From a virus, in IMG/VR virus record IMGVR_UViG_3300017779_000035, positions 1-38,429 of that record: a DNA stretch of 38,429 bases; one strand, written 5' to 3'. Numbering within the stretch: position 1 is the stretch's first letter; every line of letters begins with the position of its first letter. A program made the translations under genes and the position numbers. The notes under the pieces are model-generated. The model did not search any database. It had not been told where the DNA came from and saw only the letters and a program-made list of their open reading frames with translations. This document shows positions 6,822-12,200 of this stretch, piece after piece.

Positions 6822-6948
6822 CGGCATCTCCGTGAATAAAATCAACAAACGCTTGCTGTTGAGTCACTACTAAATTAACCATCGCATACAACGGCTTATG
6901 ATACTCATTATCCGTTTCAAATGGTTTCCTATTTTCTGGTGTTGTCAC
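6805..6948 (-). CDS. Small hypothetical protein
   Basis: This 47-residue protein starts at a GTG (6948) that has an excellent AAGGAGG ribosome site five bases upstream; a longer frame beginning with TTG at 6999 has no such site and is less likely. It contains no recognisable domain; the C-terminal half is mildly hydrophobic (YAMVNLVVTQQQAFVDFI) and the end is acidic. It overlaps the next gene start by 17 bases, so it belongs to the coupled early operon. Function unknown. Confidence 0.7.
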   Translation of the reverse strand: MTTPENRKPFETDNEYHKPLYAMVNLVVTQQQAFVDFIHGDADAESI

Positions 6949-7012
6949 TGTTTCCTCCTTGTAACTTACACATAGCTTCCCGAAACTTTCGGAAAGCAAT
7001 CAATGATTTCAT
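6929..7012 (-). CDS. Possible 27-residue coupled peptide
   Basis: An ATG at 7012 opens a 27-codon frame (MKSLIAFRKFREAMCKLQ...) that runs through the ribosome site and the start of the next gene and ends at 6929. It is basic and could form an amphipathic helix. The only support is its fit in the gap between genes and its overlap with the next gene; the upstream ribosome site is weak (AAGGAT right before the ATG). It may be a translational relay instead of a functional peptide. Confidence 0.3.
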   Translation of the reverse strand: MKSLIAFRKFREAMCKLQGGNSDNTRK

Positions 7013-7019
7013 ATCCTTA

Positions 7020-7283
7020 CTAGAACGGCTCAGAAGTTTTTTTATCATCGCCATGAAAGTCTGGGTCTGTCATTGAAGCAAACAAAGCATCATCGAACAG
7101 TGCCTCCTGCAATAACCATCGCAGATGCTCACCATCCTCAGTGCTTATGTCTACACGCACTTCATTGTTTGACACAATAAAGTCACGATTCTTTATTTGT
7201 ATATACATCCGACCATTATCAAGGATAAGACCTATGTCTTTTTCCGTGACTGCCGGATGCTGGGATTTATCATTAAATGTCAT
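7020..7283 (-). CDS. Hypothetical early protein
   Basis: This 87-residue protein is not recognised. It looks like a small alpha/beta protein, with two strands in the middle (GRMYIQIKNRDFIVS, NEVRVDIS) and a helix (EHLRWLLQEALFDDALF), then a charged tail. It lies 36 bases downstream of whiB in the same direction and is the second gene of the whiB-led run. No metal-binding residues stand out. Function unknown. Confidence 0.75.
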   Translation of the reverse strand: MTFNDKSQHPAVTEKDIGLILDNGRMYIQIKNRDFIVSNNEVRVDISTEDGEHLRWLLQEALFDDALFASMTDPDFHGDDKKTSEPF

Positions 7284-7319
7284 ACACCAATCATAACACC
7301 AGGGTGCGACAATTACACG

Positions 7320-7541
7320 CTATTGCATGATTCTACGACGATACCGGAAACGCTCCGACGCAGTCATACCAGCACGAACCCCATAAATCGGAAAATCAAT
7401 ATTCTCCTCAACAATAGAGGCCGCCAAACATTCCCTTTCGACACGACAATGTTGACACACACGACGAGCTTTCTTATGCTGATCAGAATACATCAACCTG
7501 GTCAAACCACGACAATTTGCTAATTCACGCCAAGCACCCAT
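7320..7541 (-). CDS. whiB: WhiB-family Fe-S transcriptional regulator
   Basis: This 73-residue protein carries the four invariant WhiB cysteines: Cys10, then Cys29-x2-Cys32-x5-Cys38, which hold a redox-sensitive 4Fe-4S cluster. The turn IYGVRAGMT (residues 53-61) replaces the usual GVWGG, followed by SERFRYRRR, the basic DNA-contacting tail. WhiB proteins bind the host primary sigma factor and steer transcription; phage members can mimic or block host WhiB regulators. No ribosome site precedes the ATG, but a TAGTGT hexamer sits exactly six bases upstream, consistent with leaderless expression. It heads the leftward early operon. This gene is the main evidence for an actinobacterial host. Confidence 0.93.
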   Translation of the reverse strand: MGAWRELANCRGLTRLMYSDQHKKARRVCQHCRVERECLAASIVEENIDFPIYGVRAGMTASERFRYRRRIMQ

Positions 7542-7547
7542 ACATAA

Positions 7548-7553
7548 ACACTA
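7548..7553 (-). promoter_or_regulatory. Possible leaderless -10 element of whiB
   Basis: On the minus strand TAGTGT matches the actinobacterial -10 form TANNNT and is followed by six bases and then the whiB ATG, placing the predicted transcription start at the start codon. No Shine-Dalgarno sequence is present and an in-frame stop (TAG) lies just upstream, so this ATG is the first available. No clear -35 is visible. Confidence 0.45.
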
Positions 7554-7631
7554 CAACACGTTGCAAACAAAGTGTGGAACTAGTACCATAGCTTATGAAG
7601 GAATCCTCCTTTCATTGTTGACACACAGAAC

Positions 7632-7664
7632 AATCCGCACCTTGTCCTATCGGGTGCGGATTTT
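7632..7664. terminator. Hairpin with T-run between early genes
   Basis: A 10-bp perfect inverted repeat (AATCCGCACC / GGTGCGGATT, 7632..7641 and 7653..7662) encloses an 11-base loop. On the plus strand it is followed by a short T-run, and on the minus strand by a weaker one. It lies between the stop of the leftward gene 7795..8685 and whiB. It could end transcription from upstream or act as an attenuator for the whiB operon. Confidence 0.5.
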
Positions 7665-7674
7665 CTGATTGCGA

Positions 7675-7702
7675 ATAGGTATAGGTAGCGTTGATAGTGA
7701 AA
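7675..7702. repeat. 28-bp intergenic repeat, copy 1
   Basis: These 28 bases begin ATAGGTATAGGTA (a tandem ATAGGT) and end GTTGATAGTGAAA. They recur with only two differences at 9456..9483. Both copies are intergenic and in the same orientation, upstream of leftward genes. This copy is about 134 bases upstream of whiB, beyond the hairpin at 7632. Likely an operator, an activator site or a phage promoter element; no protein can be assigned. Confidence 0.8.
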
Positions 7703-7736
7703 CGATTTGGGCTGCAGCTTGGGAGTCCGCAGGGCG

Positions 7737-7787
7737 TGCGAAAGCCCCAACCGGGGAGGGGTCCAGTTGGGGCTTCGCAGGGGGGGG
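7737..7787. terminator. GC-rich hairpin after the 296-aa gene
   Basis: The arms 7737..7751 and 7766..7779 pair as TGCGA + AGCCCCAAC against GTTGGGGCT + TCGCA with a single bulged base, around a 14-base loop; a run of eight G follows at 7780..7787. It starts 8-20 bases after the stop of the leftward gene ending at 7795, so it probably terminates or stabilises that transcript. There is no strong T-run on the minus strand, so classical termination is uncertain. The local GC content is far above the surroundings. Confidence 0.5.
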
Positions 7788-7794
7788 CTGAAGA

Positions 7795-8685
7795 TTAGTC
7801 AATATTTCTAATATTGATTTCTCCTCCTAAAGGCTCACCTGTATTTTTAGCTAATGGCACATCAGGTAAAGTACGAACATGATGCACATCAGCTTTTTCG
7901 CCAAGGTTCATGTGTGTTGCACATTTGCCTTGGTAGTTTACCCAAGCTACTGCGTCATCCCATTCGCTGAATGTCATGTATGTATCTTTAATGATGCTTG
8001 AATTATTTGTTGTGAAGTAAAACCAATATCCACCAAACCAAGCAACCGAACCAACATAATTATCATGCATATTTTTGAAATCAAAACTCGTGTACAAAGG
8101 CAAGTCATTGCTATCAGTTGATTCACAAAAACCCGAGTCGGTTTTCCATTCAAACATCGTACTGTCTTCAAGGTCAACTGATTTTTTCAAAACGTTTCTA
8201 GCAATATCGACAGCAGACTCAAGCTGTTGTTGGTCTTCGTTGTCTTCTCTCCAAGCCCAATACCAATCATTTTCATCCCATGCCAAAATCTTGACATATT
8301 CCGGATCATCTTCATGTATGCCTTCAACAGTATGGTCTTGATACCATTCTGGACATTCATCACCTTGATGTTCAAATGATGCAATTTCCGTTAATGCAGT
8401 TTCAAGTAATTCAATTCTTTTAACTAATGCATTTTCTTGGATAGCTACTTTGAAATCAGGAATTAAATTCCACATTGGCTGGAGTATTAAAGCTTCTGTT
8501 GTGTGGTCATAATCAATATTGGTGACGTTAACAACGTAGCCGTCAACATCTTTTAATGGTGCTACTACGGTTACTTGCGTATCATCGTGTATTTCATAAT
8601 CGTGTAACCACTTTTTAAGATCGGCTACTGTTGTTAATTTATCTTGTTGAGTCATACCTGGCTCTCTTTCATTGTTGTATTTCAT
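7795..8685 (-). CDS. Hypothetical 296-aa acidic protein
   Basis: This protein is not recognised. It is acidic and rich in Trp, Asp and Glu, with an N-terminal helix-strand unit (VADLKKWLHDYEIHDDTQVTVV) that resembles small host-takeover or DUF-type modules, a central helix (LVKRIELLETALTEIA), and a Trp-rich C-terminal part (YVGSVAWFGGYWFYFTT, WDDAVAWVNYQ). No signal or membrane segment is visible. The ATG at 8685 overlaps the TGA of the 36-residue gene (ATGA), so I use it; a second ATG lies ten codons inside. It is the last gene of the three-gene unit 9387 to 7795, ahead of a GC-rich hairpin. Acidic early proteins of this kind sometimes bind host factors or mimic DNA, but that is speculation. 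Confidence 0.8.
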   Translation of the reverse strand: MKYNNEREPGMTQQDKLTTVADLKKWLHDYEIHDDTQVTVVAPLKDVDGYVVNVTNIDYDHTTEALILQPMWNLIPDFKVAIQENALVKRIELLETALTEIASFEHQGDECPEWYQDHTVEGIHEDDPEYVKILAWDENDWYWAWREDNEDQQQLESAVDIARNVLKKSVDLEDSTMFEWKTDSGFCESTDSNDLPLYTSFDFKNMHDNYVGSVAWFGGYWFYFTTNNSSIIKDTYMTFSEWDDAVAWVNYQGKCATHMNLGEKADVHHVRTLPDVPLAKNTGEPLGGEINIRNID

Positions 8686-8792
8686 TGTTGTTTCCTTTCA
8701 TGTTTGTTCTTTTTGCCAAACCAAAAGTCTGTCCAAAAAGAGGGAATGATAAGCAACAGTATTGTCACTGTTGCGTGTGTAAATTGCTTCAT
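8682..8792 (-). CDS. 36-residue membrane peptide
   Basis: The product starts MKQFTHATVTILLLIIPSFW and has one hydrophobic segment (residues 8-19), an aromatic stretch (FWTDFWFG) and a basic tail (KKNKHERKQQ). It starts one base after the stop of the 197-aa gene (TAACATG) and its TGA overlaps the ATG of the 296-aa gene (ATGA). This double junction fills the gap exactly and is strong evidence for a real coupled gene. Topology would be N-out or N-in with one helix. Possible roles are membrane targeting of a neighbour or superinfection exclusion; unproven. Confidence 0.65.
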   Translation of the reverse strand: MKQFTHATVTILLLIIPSFWTDFWFGKKNKHERKQQ

Positions 8793-8793
8793 G

Positions 8794-9387
8794 TTATGAA
8801 TAACTCCAATCCCATTCGCCATTAACGAATTGCGGATCATGAGTTATCTCTTGACCATTTATAAATGCATAACCCCATGTTGCTAACGCTAAGACTTTGC
8901 GCTCATCGTAAGCATTACCGGGGTCTGATGTATGCAAGTTCCACATGTGGTCATGGCTACCTAACACATCAATAGATCGGTCAATCTGATTATTGACGTA
9001 CACTGCTTCAGCGTGAGTAAATAATTCTTTGTTGGTTCTACCGTTCACAATTTCGTGCGGATTCTCATCCCAATGGAAATCGACACCAAACCTTTTCATA
9101 CCAAGTAGCCACATGATCACGTCTTTCTCAGTTTTCACCGGAGTATTTAACAGACTCCAGTAACTAGGAAAGCGGTCTTGCTCATCTAAAATTATTCCTA
9201 CCTCGTCACCTACAGATGTAGCAACAAGTTCAGGCACAGACTTTTTATAGTTTGCTAAGAAAGCACCTTGATAGAAACAATGCACACATAAGCGAATGCT
9301 GTCATTAGTTAGCACATCCCATTCTTTCGGAATTGGTTTGTGATGCCATTGGCTATCGCATATAAAGTCAAATTCAATATCGGACAT
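8794..9387 (-). CDS. Hypothetical 197-aa early protein
   Basis: This protein is not recognised. It begins MSDIEFDFICDSQWHHKPIP and has LCVHC around residues 33-37; with Cys10 and His15/16 these could form a zinc site. The remainder is Trp/Asp-rich, like the 296-aa neighbour, ending NGEWDWSYS. A strong AGGAGG ribosome site lies five bases before the ATG at 9387. It is the first gene of the leftward unit beyond the divergent region that carries repeat copy 2, so it is probably expressed very early. Function unknown. Confidence 0.8.
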   Translation of the reverse strand: MSDIEFDFICDSQWHHKPIPKEWDVLTNDSIRLCVHCFYQGAFLANYKKSVPELVATSVGDEVGIILDEQDRFPSYWSLLNTPVKTEKDVIMWLLGMKRFGVDFHWDENPHEIVNGRTNKELFTHAEAVYVNNQIDRSIDVLGSHDHMWNLHTSDPGNAYDERKVLALATWGYAFINGQEITHDPQFVNGEWDWSYS

Positions 9388-9423
9388 TTAGTCCTCCTTT
9401 TCTTATAGTTGTTGACACCATTA

Positions 9424-9429
9424 ATTCTA
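9424..9429 (-). promoter_or_regulatory. Possible leftward early promoter -10
   Basis: On the minus strand TAGAAT fits TANNNT and lies 37 bases upstream of the ATG at 9387, which has its own AGGAGG site. The 28-bp repeat begins 26 bases further upstream, that is about where an activator would bind relative to the predicted start. No good -35 is visible. Confidence 0.35.
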
Positions 9430-9455
9430 GCCGATTAGCAAAACAAACACACGTT

Positions 9456-9483
9456 ATAGGTATAGGTACTGTTGATAGTGAAA
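9456..9483. repeat. 28-bp intergenic repeat, copy 2
   Basis: This differs from 7675..7702 only in the two bases after ATAGGTATAGGTA (CT instead of GC); the flanks of the two copies are unrelated, so the repeat has a defined edge. It sits 69 bases upstream of the leftward gene starting at 9387 and about 215 bases from the rightward cassette. It is probably a conserved regulatory site. Confidence 0.8.
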
Positions 9484-9656
9484 ACCTTGAGGATTCAACC
9501 GATCTTCGAAGTGGCGGCACTCTGGAAAACCTGCGGGATAGTGAATTTTATAGGGTCCATGGGTAAGGGTCAATGCTGATTTTTTGCTTAGGATGGTTCT
9601 ACGGTGGATGCTTTTTAACGTTTTTGGTGTGTTGTGCTGTGTCTTGCTATCTGCGA

Positions 9657-9662
9657 TATACT
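9657..9662 (+). promoter_or_regulatory. Promoter -10 of the GP88 cassette
   Basis: TATACT is a near-consensus -10 hexamer 35 bases upstream of the ATG at 9698. TGTGCT about 18 bases further upstream could serve as a weak -35. This placement gives a leader of roughly 28 bases carrying the AAGGAGG ribosome site. Confidence 0.5.
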
Positions 9663-9697
9663 TAAAGAGTCAACAATTAAACCTTTAAGGAGGATTC

Positions 9698-9853
9698 ATG
9701 ACCATTAATTATCGTCAATATCGTGACAGTTCAAACGAACTATCCGACTATGTGACGGCACTAGAAAATGAAATGCAAAGACATTTAGGAGAGTTACATT
9801 TCCTGGCATTCTTTGAAGCTTTCCAAGATGACAATTCAAGGAGGGTTAATTAA
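9698..9853 (+). CDS. Small helical protein, first gene of GP88 cassette
   Basis: This 51-residue protein (MTINYRQYRDSSNELSDYVT...) is acidic, mostly helical and has no recognised domain. An ideal AAGGAGG ribosome site lies 6 bases before the ATG. Its TAA overlaps the ATG of the next gene (TAATG), and its last codons contain the AAGGAGG site of that gene, so the two are coupled. Function unknown; a partner or regulator of the GP88-like protein is plausible. Confidence 0.75.
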   Translation: MTINYRQYRDSSNELSDYVTALENEMQRHLGELHFLAFFEAFQDDNSRRVN

Positions 9854-10797
9854 TGACTAGTGTCAGTATTAAAAAGCGTGCCGGTACTTTGCCGGACTTG
9901 TCGCCTAATTTTATTTGGACAGCTCGCAAGAGATCCGAAGATTTGAAAACAGTCGGTGCTATCCGTTCGGCTTTTTATGGGCTATCTAATAGACCGGCTC
10001 CGTTGCTAACTTTGGACACTACGAAAATTAAAAAGGGTGACGGGTTAAAGATTGTTAATTTGTCTTTGGCTCCTCATTCAATGAGCGGTTTTAATGTTTG
10101 CCCATCATCAACTAAAGAGTGTCGGGAAAATTGTATTGGACATAGTGCCGGTTTAAATAAATTTGAGACACAGCAAACCGCTAAGCTGTGGAGGACTCAA
10201 TTATTGTTTACCGACTTTGATTGTTTTATGCGTTTGCTACTTGCGGAACTTAACGCAGTGGTTCGGAATAATGGACCTATAGCTTTTAGGGCGAATACTT
10301 ACTCAGACTGCGATTGGTCCCGATATGAAGACTTGATTCGTGAGGCGATTGGTCCGCAATCAATACGTTTTGAGTACAGCAAAAGAAAAGCCTTTGTTTC
10401 TGGCAATCGCTCTGTAAGCCATTCTCCCGAAAAAAATGACTTTCACCCTAGTAATAGTCCATGGAAAAACGCTGTTTTTTATGCTTTTTCTGGTCGTGGA
10501 CCTAAGTTTGATTCACCAGAGTTTTTAAATTCTGTAATTGAACGGGGACATAATTGCGCCTTGGTCGTGGATCAGCTCCCGACTACGAAAACGCTATGGG
10601 GTAAGCCTTGGATATCCGGAGACGCTAACGATAGGAACGTTTATCTAGTTGATGGTCATTATTTGTTACTAACGCCTAAGGGTACTTTGTCGGATAGTTC
10701 AAACTTTGTCTACCCTACTCGTAATGTTGATAGTGATTCTCTTCGGCGGCTAAGGCATCAAAAAAAAATTTCTGGGATAGTGAATAATGAAAACTGA
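9853..10797 (+). CDS. GP88-like cysteine-cluster phage protein
   Basis: This 314-residue protein matches the phage GP88-type family of unknown function. Landmarks are KIVNLSLAPHSMSGFNVCP, a cysteine cluster Cys83-x6-Cys90-x3-Cys94, FRANTYSDCDW (an Arg-x-Asn-x-x-Ser-Asp motif), a later FEYSKR and YAFSG segment, and a C-terminal LVDGHYLLLTPKG. The cysteines suggest a bound metal or Fe-S cluster, but the spacing is not that of radical-SAM enzymes. It is the main gene of a cassette with its own promoter and terminator, standing apart from both the early and late operons and followed by two tiny membrane proteins. No enzymatic activity is established for the family. Confidence 0.75.
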   Translation: MTSVSIKKRAGTLPDLSPNFIWTARKRSEDLKTVGAIRSAFYGLSNRPAPLLTLDTTKIKKGDGLKIVNLSLAPHSMSGFNVCPSSTKECRENCIGHSAGLNKFETQQTAKLWRTQLLFTDFDCFMRLLLAELNAVVRNNGPIAFRANTYSDCDWSRYEDLIREAIGPQSIRFEYSKRKAFVSGNRSVSHSPEKNDFHPSNSPWKNAVFYAFSGRGPKFDSPEFLNSVIERGHNCALVVDQLPTTKTLWGKPWISGDANDRNVYLVDGHYLLLTPKGTLSDSSNFVYPTRNVDSDSLRRLRHQKKISGIVNNEN

Positions 10798-10879
10798 CGG
10801 TTTGCAGTTGCTTAGTATCTTGTTTATATTATGGGCAATAACTAGAAAAGGATTATTAAAGATTGGAGGTGACCAATGA
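10787..10879 (+). CDS. 30-residue membrane peptide
   Basis: The product, MKTDGLQLLSILFILWAITR followed by ten mostly polar residues, is one hydrophobic helix. It starts inside the end of the GP88-like gene (11-base overlap) and its TGA overlaps the next ATG (ATGA), so it is placed between two coupled genes without a gap. No strong ribosome site is seen, as expected for a coupled start. It is too short for ordinary gene callers. Function unknown. Confidence 0.55.
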   Translation: MKTDGLQLLSILFILWAITRKGLLKIGGDQ

Positions 10880-11028
10880 TAGACCTATTCAACTTAATCA
10901 TGTTCGGAATTATGGGCGCATACTTTATAATGATCCTATACATTTTTGGACGTGCGGTTTGGCAGTGGGCAAGCGAACCTTTTCGCATTGCCTATGAACT
11001 AGAGGAAAAATTCAAAATCCAAAAATAG
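10876..11028 (+). CDS. 50-residue membrane protein
   Basis: This protein starts MIDLFNLIMFGIMGAYFIMI, giving a membrane helix at about residues 4-25, followed by an amphipathic helix with Trp/Arg and an acidic-to-basic tail (ELEEKFKIQK). A strong GGAGGTGA ribosome site precedes the ATG. It overlaps the previous peptide by four bases and is followed by a strong terminator 27 bases later, closing the cassette. It may anchor the GP88-like protein at the membrane or act in superinfection exclusion or lysis timing; this is inference from topology and position. Confidence 0.7.
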   Translation: MIDLFNLIMFGIMGAYFIMILYIFGRAVWQWASEPFRIAYELEEKFKIQK

Positions 11029-11055
11029 GGTTTTTAATCGAATCACACTCTACGG

Positions 11056-11095
11056 AATTCCTCCGGCTACTTAGTCGGGGGAATTTCCCTTTTAT
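11056..11095 (+). terminator. Rho-independent terminator after GP88 cassette
   Basis: AATTCCTCCGGCTA (11056..11069) pairs with TAGTCGGGGGAATT (11072..11085) over 14 positions with two G-T wobbles and a very short loop, followed by TCCCTTTTAT. This is the strongest terminator-like structure in the window and marks the end of the cassette. Confidence 0.8.
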
Positions 11096-11418
11096 AAATC
11101 AAACGCAATAGAAAACGACGATAGTGAAAAAAGCAACAATACAAAAACCTGGCAACTAAAACCTAGTCTCGCCTATCTTAATTTATTTAATAGGTGACCT
11201 TGGTTTATTATCGGGAAATCAGATAACGGCATCTATTGGGGCGATGTGCCGAGGCACGGGGTCTATTAGTATATGATATTGGTGTTTTGGGGGTTTTGGT
11301 TTTGTTGTTCGAGTGTGTTTGGGGGGTGTGGGTGCTTGTTTTTTGATGTTTTTTTGTTCGGGTTTGTTTGGTGTTTGGTTGGTGCGTGTTTTGTTGGTTT
11401 GGGGTATGTTCTGGGAAG

Positions 11419-11440
11419 GTTACAAAAGTTACAAAGTTAC
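11419..11440. repeat. Triple GTTAC short repeat
   Basis: GTTAC occurs three times in 22 bases (11419, 11428, 11436), separated by AAAA and AAA. It is the only A-rich interruption of the G+T tract. It could be a small iteron-like or protein-binding cluster; the unequal 9/8-base spacing makes this uncertain. Confidence 0.4.
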
Positions 11441-11698
11441 TTTTATGGAGTTTTGTTGTGTTCGGGGTTGTTTTGTGTTTGGTGCGTGTGTTTACAGTTG
11501 TCCCTGGGTTCCTCCCAAGCATTGAGGTTGCTTTGACCTTGTAATCGCTTTGTCCTGTGCGTTACGCCGTTATGCACGCATTCCCTTGTTTGTGTTGTCA
11601 TAACGGTCCGTTAGCCCTTTGACGGCTGACACACCCAGGGTTAGTGGGGCGCTTCTTTCGAGCGTTGCTGCAATGGGTCGAGGGATTGCAGTTCCCTG

Positions 11699-11726
11699 TT
11701 GTGTGTTTCTGGTATTGTGTTAGTAT
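11699..11726 (+). promoter_or_regulatory. Candidate late-operon promoter
   Basis: TTGTGT (11699..11704) and TAGTAT (11721..11726) are 16 bases apart and precede the first late gene, whose GTG at 11761 has an AAAGGGG ribosome site. The TTAGTATAT core also occurs at 11266. If used, this would drive the terminase and structural genes. Confidence 0.4.
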
Positions 11727-11760
11727 ATCGTGGCTTATGGTTTTTGAAAGGGGCTTTTTT

Positions 11761-11859
11761 GTGTTTTGTGAAGATTTTGATGAAATAATTGATGACGATA
11801 ATGACGAGGTGTTACAGTGTGGGTTAGAGAATCCTGATATTTGTGAGAGCTGTCAGTAA
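11761..11859 (+). CDS. Small acidic protein with CxxC tail
   Basis: This 32-residue protein is strongly acidic (CEDFDEIIDDDNDE) and ends CGLENPDICESCQ, with a CxxC pair and a third and fourth cysteine that could hold a metal. I use the GTG at 11761 because an AAAGGGG ribosome site lies seven bases upstream; an in-frame ATG at 11737 has no ribosome site. It heads the late gene run and is followed after 11 bases by the lysine-rich peptide. Role unknown. Confidence 0.5.
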   Translation: MFCEDFDEIIDDDNDEVLQCGLENPDICESCQ

Positions 11860-11870
11860 AGGAGATTGTT

Positions 11871-11936
11871 GTGGCGTATGGTTATGGTAAGCCTATGAAA
11901 GCTAAGAAGAAACGTAAACCTAAGAAAAAGCGTTGA
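11871..11936 (+). CDS. 21-residue lysine/arginine-rich peptide
   Basis: The peptide opens MAYGYGKPMKAKKKRKPKK and is more than half basic. The GTG start at 11871 has an AAAGGAGA ribosome site five bases upstream, and the TGA abuts the next ATG directly. The good ribosome site and packing favour a real gene. Such peptides could bind DNA or RNA or join the virion as a DNA-condensing component, which is inference from charge. Confidence 0.55.
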   Translation: MAYGYGKPMKAKKKRKPKKKR

Positions 11937-12200
11937 ATGGCTCCTCGCAAAGTGGCAAAGCCTAAGTCTACGGCCGCCTATTATCGAAAGAACCCTAAAG
12001 CTAGGGCTAAGAAGAAAGCGTATGATACGAAGTATCATAAGTCTGCAAAGCGTAAGAAGTATCGTGCTGATCTTAATAAAGAACGCCGTAAACGTGGTAT
12101 TGCTGGTAAAGGCGGCAAAGATGTGTCACATAAGAAGGGTGGTGGGTATACTTTAGAGAGTCCTTCTAAGAATAGGGCTAGAAACAGAGGTAAAAAATGA
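11937..12200 (+). CDS. Small basic conserved phage protein
   Basis: This 87-residue protein is very basic. It has YYRKNPKARAKKKAYDTKY, then RKKYRADLNKERRKRGIAG, then a conserved-looking core GKDVSHKKGG and a C-terminal SPSKNRARNRGKK. Proteins with this Asp-x-Ser-His and Asn-Arg-Ala-x-Asn pattern recur in marine phages and large viruses and are sometimes compared with degenerate HNH-type modules, but no activity is known. It likely binds nucleic acid. The gene follows the lysine-rich peptide with no gap and overlaps the next gene (ATGA). Confidence 0.75.
   Translation: MAPRKVAKPKSTAAYYRKNPKARAKKKAYDTKYHKSAKRKKYRADLNKERRKRGIAGKGGKDVSHKKGGGYTLESPSKNRARNRGKK

Larger units (their letters stand above)
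9388..9697. other. Divergent intergenic control region
   Basis: This 310-base gap separates the leftward early genes from the rightward cassette. It holds repeat copy 2 (9456..9483), a possible leftward -10 (9424..9429) and a rightward -10 (9657..9662). Bases 9490..9640 contain no open frame of note and no clear hairpin; short copies of GGATAGTGAA echo the 3' end of the repeat. A replication origin here is possible but no iterons or AT-rich unwinding element stand out. Confidence 0.6.
11096..11760. other. Gene-free, strand-biased region before the late operon
   Basis: No credible gene lies here. From about 11270 to 11520 the plus strand is almost entirely G and T, with long runs such as GGTTTTGTTGTT, so open frames on both strands are low-complexity artefacts. 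Small inverted repeats occur: GTGCC-GA-GGCAC (11246..11257), TAACGG-T-CCGTTA (about 11601..11613), and CTGCAAT/ATTGCAG (11668..11674 with 11685..11691). A TTAGTATAT motif is present at 11266 and again at 11720. Lying directly upstream of the terminase and structural genes it could hold the packaging (cos/pac) site, a non-coding RNA or a replication origin. No tRNA cloverleaf was found. Confidence 0.6.

Noticed and set aside
9853-10797. Radical-SAM enzyme
   Set aside because: The cysteine spacing is x6 then x3, not the Cys-x3-Cys-x2-Cys of radical-SAM proteins, and other motifs fit the GP88-like phage family.
11208-11522. Minus-strand frame of 104 codons rich in Thr/Lys/Asn/Pro
   Set aside because: It is the complement of the G+T tract; composition is low-complexity, no ribosome site precedes it and no domain is visible.
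11273-11536. Plus-strand frame of 87 codons rich in Cys/Phe/Val/Gly
   Set aside because: It arises from the same G+T-biased stretch; residues simply mirror TTT, TGT, GTT and GGT codons and no start signal is convincing.
11530-11700. tRNA or tmRNA gene in the late leader
   Set aside because: Several short stems exist but no T-loop GTTCGA-type sequence, no acceptor stem pairing and no cloverleaf could be built.
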